64,000 nt of DNA from an uncultured Bacteroidales bacterium (GTDB lineage: Bacteria; Bacteroidota; Bacteroidia; Bacteroidales; UBA932), in NCBI GenBank assembly GCA_944326335.1, contig CALVDM010000006.1, positions 35,061 through 99,060 of the forward strand, written 5' to 3'. The notes below the pieces were generated by a model that saw only the letters and a program-made list of their open reading frames with translations, was not told the origin of the DNA and did not search any database. Below, piece by piece: positions 19,028 to 26,994 of this stretch (position 1 is its first letter; each line of letters starts with the position of its first letter). The translations under genes and the position numbers were made by a program.

Positions 19028-22000
19028 ATGAAAGGTATTATTGCAACATGTTCCGCGATGGCGGTGGCCACCGTGCTTTCACTTTCATGCTCGACAGACA
19101 TTCCCCGGGGAAACGGCAAGAAGGTGTATGCCGACTATCACGGGGTGCGTTACACGAGGGAGCATGACGGGAAGCTCGGACGCTGGGAAATGTTCGCCGA
19201 CACTTACCAGTCCGCCACGGGACGCCGGACGCTGTGCTACAACGCCGACCTTATCGACAGTTCCGGCCGGCACATGATAGCCGCCTCAGCGTATCCCCAG
19301 GCAGGGATGCAGTCCAATCTCGACGAGGATTACATCGAATACCAGATACTTTCCGCCAAGGCTGCCGGCATAGACGGCTTCTTCATCGAGTGGGGATTCC
19401 TGCCGCATGAGAACGATGTGCTGCTCAGGGCGATGCAGAAGGTGGCCGCAAGGTACGGTTTCGAGATAAGCGTCAACTGGTGCGACGGATGGCTTTACTA
19501 CGACTGGATTACAAGAAAATATCCGGAAGTGGACACGAGGGAGGAAAAGACGGAATACATGGCGAAGTGCTACCAGTACCTTGTCGACAGCGTGTTCACG
19601 GGGCCCACGGCTCCTTCCGTGAACGGAAGACCGGTATTCTACCGGTTCGGTGCCGGTGCGACCGGCGCCGGAGCCTCCGTGGACGAATACCTGGACGTGC
19701 TCTCGGAACTCAGGCTTCCGGAAGGCATGAAGTCACCTGCCGTGCTGCTTCGTTGGGCCGACTGGGGCACGCTCGAGGACGGGAAATACGTCCCTGTCAC
19801 CAGGAGCGACGTGAACGACAGCTGGAAGGCAATCGGGGAAATCCCTACCGCGTGGCTCCCGGCCAGAGTGCGTCCGATGGACGAGGAGCATCCTTTCTGG
19901 GACAATTATGCCACGGCAGAGGATGTGGTGGAGTTCATGAAACCTTTCCGGGACTCGATATGGCTCAGCAGCGACCCGCGTTTCACTGTAAAATCCGGAT
20001 TCGTAATGCCCGGGATGGACAACCGCGGCTGTGCCGGCTGGGGCAGAGGACATTTCTACCTTATCCCGAGGAACGGAGGGAAGACGTACGAGGACATGTG
20101 GAAATTTTGCATGGAGAGCAGGGACAGTCTCGACATGGTGTTCATAGCGTCCTGGAGCGACTACACGGAAGGCCACGAGATAGAGCCTACGGTGGAGAAC
20201 GGAGACCGCGAACTGAGGACCACCCTCAGATACGCCTCGTTGTTCAAGGATGAACGGTGCGACACCTCCGGGATAGCACTTCCTCTGCAGCTCTTCCGTC
20301 TCAGGAAGACTTCCGGGTTCATTGCGGACTGCGGCATCCCGACAGGGAAAATCGACGTATTGCTCGACAAGGCTGCCGTTGCGGCAGCCGCAGGGAAGTA
20401 CAGGCATGCAGGTCGGCTGCTGACGAAAGCCGGAAAGGAGGCGGAGCGTCTGAAGTCGGAAATTTCATGCAGCAGCGTGGCCCTTCGCGGGCTCGGCTCC
20501 CCTGTGATGCTTCCGGAGGGGCTTGCGGAGCGGCTGATGAATCACCACTATAAGGGCTACATCACTTTCGAATACAAGGATGACGGCAGGGAATACCTGT
20601 TCGTGAGGTCGTCCACAGCGCGCAAGGGCGGCAGTTTTGACGTTGTCGGAAAGCTGCGTACGGACTCGACCGGAGAATGGAAGAAGGCCAGGATGGAACT
20701 TTTCCCGGAGAACATAGTGTACAGGGAGGGGACTCCGGCATTCCGCTTCGACGGGGATGTCCGTGTGCGCGACATTTCACTCGAATATGAGATATACGAT
20801 GCCGGTGACGGCTCTGCATCCATGTCCCGCACAGGGGATGTGTCGACTTTCGTATGCGATGCCATAAGGTACAATGTGTCCTTCGCCTCGGCAGGCATCG
20901 CCCATCTGCAGGCTTTGCCGGAAGGCGACACACTTGTCACGAAGAGGCTTGTGGCGTCTCCTTCCCCTTTCGGAGGCTATCGCAGCTGCGAGTCGCGTTC
21001 GGAGATAGTTTTCCGGACTCCGGAGATTGACCTCGTGTTCGACAAGGCCTCGTCCGTATTCTCTTTCTTCGATGCCGCAACCGGGGAGCTGCTCCTGTCG
21101 GAGGCCGGGCGCAGGCTTGTGCCTTCAGAAGCGGGAGGCGAGAAGTGCCTCGAGGTCACGCAAAGTTTCTCATGCTCTGACGGTGAGGGACTTTACGGGC
21201 TCGGCCAGTACCAGGACGGCATCATGAATTATCGCGGCAGCAAGGTGCTGATGACACAGTCCAACATGGACATAGTGAATCCTGTACTTGTCTCGACCAA
21301 GGGGTACGGCATCCTGTGGGACAACTATTCATCGACGGTCTTCGAGGACAGGGACGGGAAATTCAGCTTCCGCTCGGAAGTCGGCGATGCTTCGGACTAC
21401 TGGTTCATACGCGGGAAGGATATGGACGGGGTTGTGTCCGGATACAGGGACCTTACCGGAGATGTGCCCATGCAGGGAAGATGGACATTCGGGTTCTGGC
21501 AGTCCAAGGAGAGGTACAAGTCCTTCAACGAACTTGAATCCGTGGTCGGGGAATACCGCCGCAGGGGCGTCCCTCTCGACAACATCGTCCAGGACTGGGA
21601 ATATTGGGGAGACAAGCCTCACTGGAATGCCCTCAGGTTCGATTCCGGGAATTTTCCAGAGCCGGAGAAGGCGATAGGGAGGCTCCACTCCCTGTACAAT
21701 GTGCATCTGATGCTGTCGGTATGGCCGGGATTCGGCCCTGAGACCGAAGTGTACCATGCCCTCGATTCGGCAGGTGTCCTGTTCGACGAGCCTACCTGGG
21801 CCGGCTACAAGGTGTTCGACGCCTATTCGCCGGAAGCGAGGGACATATTCTGGAGATATTTCAAGGCAGGGCTCTACGACAAGGGTGTGGATGCCTGGTG
21901 GATGGATGCCACGGAGCCGTCTTTCAGGGACGGTTTCACCAGACAGAAGCAGGAGGAGCGGACGAAATCCGCCGGGAACACAAGCATAGGGAGTTTCCAC

Positions 22001-23089
22001 CGCTATCTGAACACATATTCCCTTGTGATGATGGGCGACCTGTACGCCAGGCTGAGGGCTGCCGACAATGAAAGGCGCGTGTTCATCTTCACCCGTTCTG
22101 CTTTCGCTTCGCAGCAGAAATATGCCACGGCAGTGTGGTCAGGAGATGTGACCGGGACATGGGAGAACATGCGCAGGCAGCTTGTGGCAGGCCTCAACCT
22201 GAGCGTTTCAGGAATCCCGTACTGGACATCGGACACCGGCGGCTTCTATGTGTCCGGCCGCGACGGAGTGTATCCTGACGGGCTCGGAAGCGATGAGTAC
22301 AAGGAACTTTATTCGAGATGGTTCCAGTTCGGTGCGTTCACACCCGTGTTCAGGGCACATGGGACAGATATCCCGAGAGAGATATGGCAGTTCGGGGAGC
22401 CTGGGTCCGTATGGTACGACAACCAGCTGAAGTACATCCGCCTGCGTTACCGCCTCCTGCCTTACATCTACTCGGTGTCGTATATGGTTTCTTCCGTGGG
22501 CGCATCCATGATGAAGCCGCTTGTCATGGACTTCACCGCTGACAGGAATGTCTACGGGAACGGCTGTTCATACATGTTCGGGCCTTCCTTCCTCGTCCGT
22601 CCGGTGTCGAGCCCCGTGTCGGAAGAACCGGAAGTCTCCACCTATCTTCCAGGAGACTGTCTCTGGTATGATTTCAATTCAGGAAGAGTCCTGGAAGGGG
22701 GAAAGACAGACGTGCAGCCGTCCAGGATAGACGTCCTGCCGCTATATGTGAAGGCCGGGTCCATAATCCCGATGGCGGAGGTGAAGCAGTGGGCTGATGA
22801 GTACCCGGATTCGTCCCTGGAGCTGAGGGTATATGCCGGAGCTGACGGGAGCTTCCTGTGGTATGACGACGAAGGCGATTCCTACCGTTATCTGGACGGG
22901 GAGTGCTCGAAAGTCTTGCTGGAATGGCGGGACTGGAGCAGGACACTCGTCATAGGCGGAAGGGAAGGTTCCTATGACGGCATGCCCGGGACTGTGGAGA
23001 TGGATGTGAAACTGTGGCTGCCTTCCGGCGAGGTGCTGGAGAAAAAGGTTTCATATTCCGGCCGCAGGATGGAGGTAGTGTTCGAGTGA
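19028..23089 (+). CDS. Two-enzyme fusion: GH71/99-like domain plus GH31 alpha-glycosidase, lipoprotein
   Basis: 1353 aa. The start at 19028 gives a lipoprotein signal ('ATVLSLSCSTD'). Residues about 28-450 form a GH71/GH99-like (beta/alpha)8 domain: 'YADYHGV', 'GIDGFFIEWGF', 'ASWSDYTEGHEIEP'. After a beta-rich linker (about 500-700), residues about 710-1300 are a complete GH31 with nucleophile D960 ('WWMDATEP') and acid/base D1040 ('WSGDVTG'). Typical GH31 proteins are 650-950 aa, so this is a true fusion. GH99/71-type enzymes cut within alpha-linked glycans and GH31 removes terminal alpha-linked sugars, so one chain may do both steps at the surface. Substrates are not readable. Confidence 0.85.
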   Translation: MKGIIATCSAMAVATVLSLSCSTDIPRGNGKKVYADYHGVRYTREHDGKLGRWEMFADTYQSATGRRTLCYNADLIDSSGRHMIAASAYPQAGMQSNLDEDYIEYQILSAKAAGIDGFFIEWGFLPHENDVLLRAMQKVAARYGFEISVNWCDGWLYYDWITRKYPEVDTREEKTEYMAKCYQYLVDSVFTGPTAPSVNGRPVFYRFGAGATGAGASVDEYLDVLSELRLPEGMKSPAVLLRWADWGTLEDGKYVPVTRSDVNDSWKAIGEIPTAWLPARVRPMDEEHPFWDNYATAEDVVEFMKPFRDSIWLSSDPRFTVKSGFVMPGMDNRGCAGWGRGHFYLIPRNGGKTYEDMWKFCMESRDSLDMVFIASWSDYTEGHEIEPTVENGDRELRTTLRYASLFKDERCDTSGIALPLQLFRLRKTSGFIADCGIPTGKIDVLLDKAAVAAAAGKYRHAGRLLTKAGKEAERLKSEISCSSVALRGLGSPVMLPEGLAERLMNHHYKGYITFEYKDDGREYLFVRSSTARKGGSFDVVGKLRTDSTGEWKKARMELFPENIVYREGTPAFRFDGDVRVRDISLEYEIYDAGDGSASMSRTGDVSTFVCDAIRYNVSFASAGIAHLQALPEGDTLVTKRLVASPSPFGGYRSCESRSEIVFRTPEIDLVFDKASSVFSFFDAATGELLLSEAGRRLVPSEAGGEKCLEVTQSFSCSDGEGLYGLGQYQDGIMNYRGSKVLMTQSNMDIVNPVLVSTKGYGILWDNYSSTVFEDRDGKFSFRSEVGDASDYWFIRGKDMDGVVSGYRDLTGDVPMQGRWTFGFWQSKERYKSFNELESVVGEYRRRGVPLDNIVQDWEYWGDKPHWNALRFDSGNFPEPEKAIGRLHSLYNVHLMLSVWPGFGPETEVYHALDSAGVLFDEPTWAGYKVFDAYSPEARDIFWRYFKAGLYDKGVDAWWMDATEPSFRDGFTRQKQEERTKSAGNTSIGSFHRYLNTYSLVMMGDLYARLRAADNERRVFIFTRSAFASQQKYATAVWSGDVTGTWENMRRQLVAGLNLSVSGIPYWTSDTGGFYVSGRDGVYPDGLGSDEYKELYSRWFQFGAFTPVFRAHGTDIPREIWQFGEPGSVWYDNQLKYIRLRYRLLPYIYSVSYMVSSVGASMMKPLVMDFTADRNVYGNGCSYMFGPSFLVRPVSSPVSEEPEVSTYLPGDCLWYDFNSGRVLEGGKTDVQPSRIDVLPLYVKAGSIIPMAEVKQWADEYPDSSLELRVYAGADGSFLWYDDEGDSYRYLDGECSKVLLEWRDWSRTLVIGGREGSYDGMPGTVEMDVKLWLPSGEVLEKKVSYSGRRMEVVFE

Positions 23090-23133
23090 GCCGTTGCGGC
23101 GGCCGTGAGTGGTTAAGACAAAAAAATTGGATT

Positions 23134-25797
23134 ATGAAGAAATTTTTAGCAGGAATACTGCTGTGCCTGCTGTCAGCCGGAATGACAGCAGGCCGCCAGA
23201 GGGTGGTCTACACGATAAACGAGACATGGGAGTTCAGCAAGGAGGCCACATCCGCCGAGGATGACTGCGGGTGGACCCTGGTTGACCTTCCGCACACGTG
23301 GAATGCTTCTGATGCCGATGACGACGAGCCCGGGATGTACAGGGGAAGCGCATGGTACAGGAAGACTGTCATGATACCCGGAATCTTTTCGGGAAACAGG
23401 GCGATAATCTATTTCGAGGGGGCCAACCAGCAGACCGCCCTGTATGTGAACGGGAAGTTCGCGGGGGAGCATGTCGGAGGCTATACGAGGTTCTGCTTCG
23501 ACATCACGGGGCTCCTGGAATTCGGGAAGGAAAACAGGATAGCCGTGAAGGTGGACAACAGCCACAATCCGGACATACCTCCTCTTTCCGCGGATTTCAC
23601 GTTCTTCGGCGGCATTTACCGGGATGTCTATCTGAAGTTCGTATCTCCCGTGCACATAGCCACGGGCGACCATGCTTCCTCCGGAGTCTATATAACGACA
23701 CCGGAAGTCAGTTCAGGGTCAGCTTCCGTAAAGGCGGAAGTCCTGATAACCAACAGTTCCGGTGAGGATGCCAGGGTGCTCGTATCTCATGACCTCAGGG
23801 ATGCGGACGGGAATACCGTGACCTCATGCTCATACACGGCGAAAATTCCTGCAGGGCAGACTGTGACATGCAGCCCGAAGCCGATGGAAGTGGCTGACCC
23901 TCATCTCTGGGACATCGACAATCCGTATCTCTACCGGCTTTATACCACAGTCTCGGACAGGAAATCCGGGGAGATAATGGACGAGGTGGCCGAGTCAGTG
24001 GGACTGCGCTGGTTCAGTTTCGACCCTGAGAAAGGCTTTTTCCTGAATGGAAGGCATCGCAAGCTGGTCGGGACGGCAAGGCATCAGGACTTCCTGCACA
24101 TCGGCAATGCCCTGCGGGATGAATATCACCTGCAGGATGTCATGCTGCTGAAGAAGATGGGCGGGAATTTCCTGCGCGTCTCGCATTATCCGCAGGACCC
24201 TGCAGTCATGGACATGTGCGACAGGCTCGGTATTGTGACCTCTGTAGAGATTCCGGTGATAAATGCAGTCACCGAGTCGGAGGAGTTCCTCGACAACTGT
24301 GTGGACATGGCGGTGGAAATGGTCCGCCAGGACTTCAACCGCCCGAGCGTCATGATATGGGGCTACATGAACGAGATTCTTCTGCGGCAGCCATATCCGG
24401 ACGGGGACACTGTGGACCTTCCACGCTACTATGATTTCACGGCCAGGGTGGCGCGCGCACTCGAGGATACGATACGGAAGGAAGACCCTTCGAGATACAC
24501 CATGACGGCTTTCCACAATGCTCCGCACCGTTATGAGAAGGCGGGCCTGACTGAAATCCCGATGATAGTGGCATGGAACCTCTATCAGGGATGGTATGAG
24601 CCCGACATAAACGAGTTCCAGAGGCTTCTCGACAGGGCTCATGAAGTGTATGACGGGAAGGTGCTCATAGTGAGCGAGTATGGTCCCGGCGTGGATGTGC
24701 GCCTGCATTCATATTCCCCCGAGCAGTTCGATTTCTCCCAGGAATACGGGGTGGTGCTGCACAGACATTACATCAGGGAGATAATGGCACGTCCGTTCGT
24801 GGCAGGTTCGAGCCTGTGGAATCTCAATGATTTCTACTCGGAGCCGAGGATGGACACCAACCCGCATATCAACAACAAGGGAATCACGGGACTCGACAGG
24901 GAAAGGAAGGATGCATATCTCTTTTATTCGGCATTGCTCTCTGACGGGCCGTATCTCTCCATAGGGAACCGTGAGTGGAAGTCCCGCGGCGGAATGACCG
25001 GCTCCGGGACGGGACTGTGCGTGCAGACCGTGCCTGTCTTCACCAATGCCGCGTCTGTGGAGATGTCGGTGAACGGCCGGAGTCTCGGGTCGGTGCCGGT
25101 TGAGGGTTCCTGCGCCTTTTTCGACGTGCCTTTCGCTGACGGGGCCAATGTGCTCGAGGCCGTGGCTTCGTTCTCGGACGGGAGACAGGTGCGAGACATG
25201 CTCCGCGTGGATTTCCAGGGCGTTCCTGAAAAGCCGGGAAAGGATTTCAGCCAGATGAATGTGATGCTCGGATCTGAACGATATTTCGATGACAGGCTCG
25301 GAGGGCTTGCCTGGATTCCGGAAAAGGAATACGAGGAGGGCAGCTGGGGCTATGTCGGAGGAGAACCGTATCGCAGGCCTACCGATTTCGGAAGCATGCC
25401 CGGCTCGGATATCAGTATCTCCGGAACGGATTACGACCCTTTGTTCCAGACCCAGAGACGCGGAATAGAGTCTTTCCGGGCCGATGTTCCCGACGGGGAG
25501 TATTCAGTCTATCTGTACTGGTCTGAACTCAGCCAGACTGAGGACAGGGAAGCTCTGGCGTATAATCTCGGGGCTGACTCCAAGGACGGAGGAGAGTCCG
25601 GAACCAGGTCTTTCGATGTGCTGGTCAACGGTACGGAAGTGCTGAAGGACTTCAATATCGCGAAGGAGTGCGGTGTGGCCCGTCCGGTGATAAGGAAGTT
25701 CGTGGTGGAAGCAAAGGACGGCAGCGGCATCACCGTGGATTTCCGCAAGGTGCATGGGGAGCCGGTCCTGAATGCCATCCGGATTTCACGGATGTGA
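23134..25797 (+). CDS. GH2 beta-glycosidase (beta-galactosidase-like)
   Basis: 887 aa. I start at 23134, where a Sec signal begins ('ILLCLLSAGMTAG'); earlier codons overlap the previous gene in another frame. Order: sugar-binding jelly roll (about 25-200), Ig-like domain, (beta/alpha)8 barrel with acid/base E414 ('GYMNE') and nucleophile E515 ('VSEYGPG'), then a DUF4982-like part and a C-terminal galactose-binding or malectin-like domain ('DGEYSVYLYWSEL'). No lipobox, so probably periplasmic. Last gene of PUL1; a hairpin overlaps its stop codon. Beta-galactosidase is the commonest activity, but beta-glucuronidase or beta-mannosidase cannot be excluded. Confidence 0.88.
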   Translation: MKKFLAGILLCLLSAGMTAGRQRVVYTINETWEFSKEATSAEDDCGWTLVDLPHTWNASDADDDEPGMYRGSAWYRKTVMIPGIFSGNRAIIYFEGANQQTALYVNGKFAGEHVGGYTRFCFDITGLLEFGKENRIAVKVDNSHNPDIPPLSADFTFFGGIYRDVYLKFVSPVHIATGDHASSGVYITTPEVSSGSASVKAEVLITNSSGEDARVLVSHDLRDADGNTVTSCSYTAKIPAGQTVTCSPKPMEVADPHLWDIDNPYLYRLYTTVSDRKSGEIMDEVAESVGLRWFSFDPEKGFFLNGRHRKLVGTARHQDFLHIGNALRDEYHLQDVMLLKKMGGNFLRVSHYPQDPAVMDMCDRLGIVTSVEIPVINAVTESEEFLDNCVDMAVEMVRQDFNRPSVMIWGYMNEILLRQPYPDGDTVDLPRYYDFTARVARALEDTIRKEDPSRYTMTAFHNAPHRYEKAGLTEIPMIVAWNLYQGWYEPDINEFQRLLDRAHEVYDGKVLIVSEYGPGVDVRLHSYSPEQFDFSQEYGVVLHRHYIREIMARPFVAGSSLWNLNDFYSEPRMDTNPHINNKGITGLDRERKDAYLFYSALLSDGPYLSIGNREWKSRGGMTGSGTGLCVQTVPVFTNAASVEMSVNGRSLGSVPVEGSCAFFDVPFADGANVLEAVASFSDGRQVRDMLRVDFQGVPEKPGKDFSQMNVMLGSERYFDDRLGGLAWIPEKEYEEGSWGYVGGEPYRRPTDFGSMPGSDISISGTDYDPLFQTQRRGIESFRADVPDGEYSVYLYWSELSQTEDREALAYNLGADSKDGGESGTRSFDVLVNGTEVLKDFNIAKECGVARPVIRKFVVEAKDGSGITVDFRKVHGEPVLNAIRISRM

Positions 25798-25816
25798 CCA
25801 AAAGTTTTTGGTCACA
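25793..25816. repeat. Hairpin overlapping the GH2 stop codon
   Basis: Perfect 11-bp stem TGTGACCAAAA/TTTTGGTCACA with a 2-nt centre (so a smaller effective loop). The TGA of the GH2 gene lies in the left arm. No T tract. Confidence 0.7.
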
Positions 25817-25871
25817 TCCAAACGTCTTTCTTCGAAAGACTGACCCCTCTCAACCCCCGTAGACTTGTCTA

Positions 25872-25924
25872 TCTGCTCACTCTCGAATGTCCACAGGACA
25901 TTCTCGCGAAAACGTTCGCGACCT
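25872..25924 (-). repeat. 52-nt dispersed hairpin repeat, copy 2 (inverted)
   Basis: Reverse complement of copy 1 at 17781-17832. It is one of a row of stems in 25817-25995: GTCTTTC/GAAAGAC, AGAC/GTCT, GAATGTCC/GGACATTC, CGCGAA/TTCGCG, CGAGCC/GGCTCG, GTCCC/GGGAC. The whole 25798-25999 interval holds hairpins and no gene that I can see. Confidence 0.75.
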
Positions 25925-25999
25925 ATTAGGGGCGCTTCGAGCCTACGGCTCGGTCCCTTCGGGACTTTTTAAGGCTTTCGGGTCACCCACACAAAAGAA

Positions 26000-26030
26000 G
26001 CCGACCTCAAAAATCCTATTTTGGGTCGGC
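26000..26030 (-). terminator. Terminator of the sod-rubredoxin transcript
   Basis: Stem GCCGACC/GGTCGGC with inner AAAAT/ATTTT pairing, followed on the minus strand by CTTCTTTTG. It lies about 60 nt after the rubredoxin stop. Confidence 0.6.
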
Positions 26031-26092
26031 CTCTTCGTTTCGTACTCCTGATGGAGTCCGTGCACAGATATTTGATTTGTCCGGGAAGGCCG

Positions 26093-26254
26093 CTATTCAA
26101 CGACCTTGAAATCTTCCTTGCCTACTCCGCACAGAGGGCACACCCAATCTGCCGGAAGGTCTTCGAAAGCTGTTCCCGGTTCGATCCCGCTGTCAGGATC
26201 ACCTACTGCAGGATCATATTCATATCCGCAGACAATGCAAATGTACTTTTTCAT
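26093..26254 (-). CDS. Rubredoxin
   Basis: 53 aa, a full-length rubredoxin. Two CxxC knuckles bind one iron: '[10 protein letters not shown]' near the start and '[13 protein letters not shown]' near the end, with the usual 'GDPDSGI.PGT.FEDLP' between. It carries single electrons and in anaerobes feeds peroxide or superoxide reduction. It follows the superoxide dismutase gene by 32 nt on the same strand, which fits a joint oxidative-stress role. Confidence 0.96.
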   Translation of the reverse strand: MKKYICIVCGYEYDPAVGDPDSGIEPGTAFEDLPADWVCPLCGVGKEDFKVVE

Positions 26255-26286
26255 AATATTTTCTCAGTTTGTGATAGTGTTGTCTG

Positions 26287-26862
26287 TCATACGAGCCTGT
26301 CGGCTACCTTTTCCCAGTCTATAAGGGCCCAGACGGCTTCCAGGTAGGCCGCCCTGCGGTTCCTGTAGTCGATATAGTATGCATGCTCCCACACATCTAT
26401 GGTAAGGAGAGGCTTCAGCCCCTGGGTCATCGGGTTGTCGGCGTTCTGCGTCTGGACTATGGTGAGGTTGCCTTCCTTGTCCTGGCATAGCCATGCCCAT
26501 CCGGAGCCGAAAAGCGTGGAAGCCGCCTTTATGAAGGCCGCCTTGAAGTCGGCTACCGTCCCGAAGGCCTTTGTGAGCCTGTCTTCAAGAATCTCCGGAA
26601 TCCCGACGGGGGCAGGGGTGAGTGTCTGGAAGTAGAAATTGTGATTCCATGCCTGCGCAGCGTTGTTGAAGACTGCTCCGCCGGCTTTCATGACGATGTC
26701 CTCGATTTCCATGTCTTCATACGGGGAGCCTTCAATCATCTTGTTGAGATTGTCGACGTATGTCTGGAAATGCTTCCCGTAGTGATATTCTATTGTCTCT
26801 GCGCTTATTACCGGAGCGAGGGCGTCCTGGCTGTAAGGCAATTCTGGTACAGAATGAATCAT
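26287..26862 (-). CDS. sodB: Superoxide dismutase, Fe/Mn type
   Basis: 191 aa, the normal length. Metal ligands are visible in family motifs: 'EYHYGKHFQTYV' (His), 'AAQAWNHNFYF' (His) and 'DVWEHAYYIDY' (Asp and His). Cytosolic. I start at MIHSVPELPYSQ; an upstream in-frame start would add a non-homologous extension that overlaps a promoter box (TATATTTG, 26913-26906). It detoxifies superoxide to peroxide and oxygen. Likely one transcript with rubredoxin. Fe versus Mn use cannot be set from the sequence. Confidence 0.95.
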   Translation of the reverse strand: MIHSVPELPYSQDALAPVISAETIEYHYGKHFQTYVDNLNKMIEGSPYEDMEIEDIVMKAGGAVFNNAAQAWNHNFYFQTLTPAPVGIPEILEDRLTKAFGTVADFKAAFIKAASTLFGSGWAWLCQDKEGNLTIVQTQNADNPMTQGLKPLLTIDVWEHAYYIDYRNRRAAYLEAVWALIDWEKVADRLV

Positions 26863-26905
26863 AAGAATGAAGTTTAGAAAAACTGTTGCAGCAACCTGCA
26901 AAAAA

Positions 26906-26913
26906 CAAATATA
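26906..26913 (-). promoter_or_regulatory. Putative -7 element for sod (TATATTTG)
   Basis: Matches TAnnTTTG 43 nt upstream of the sod ATG; the -33 element is not obvious. Confidence 0.45.
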
Positions 26914-26994
26914 CAATAAATTTTGAAATTTATGTGTATGTTTGCAGTCTTTCCGGCCGGGGATGGCCGGATGAAACACCCAAAATGACAGATT

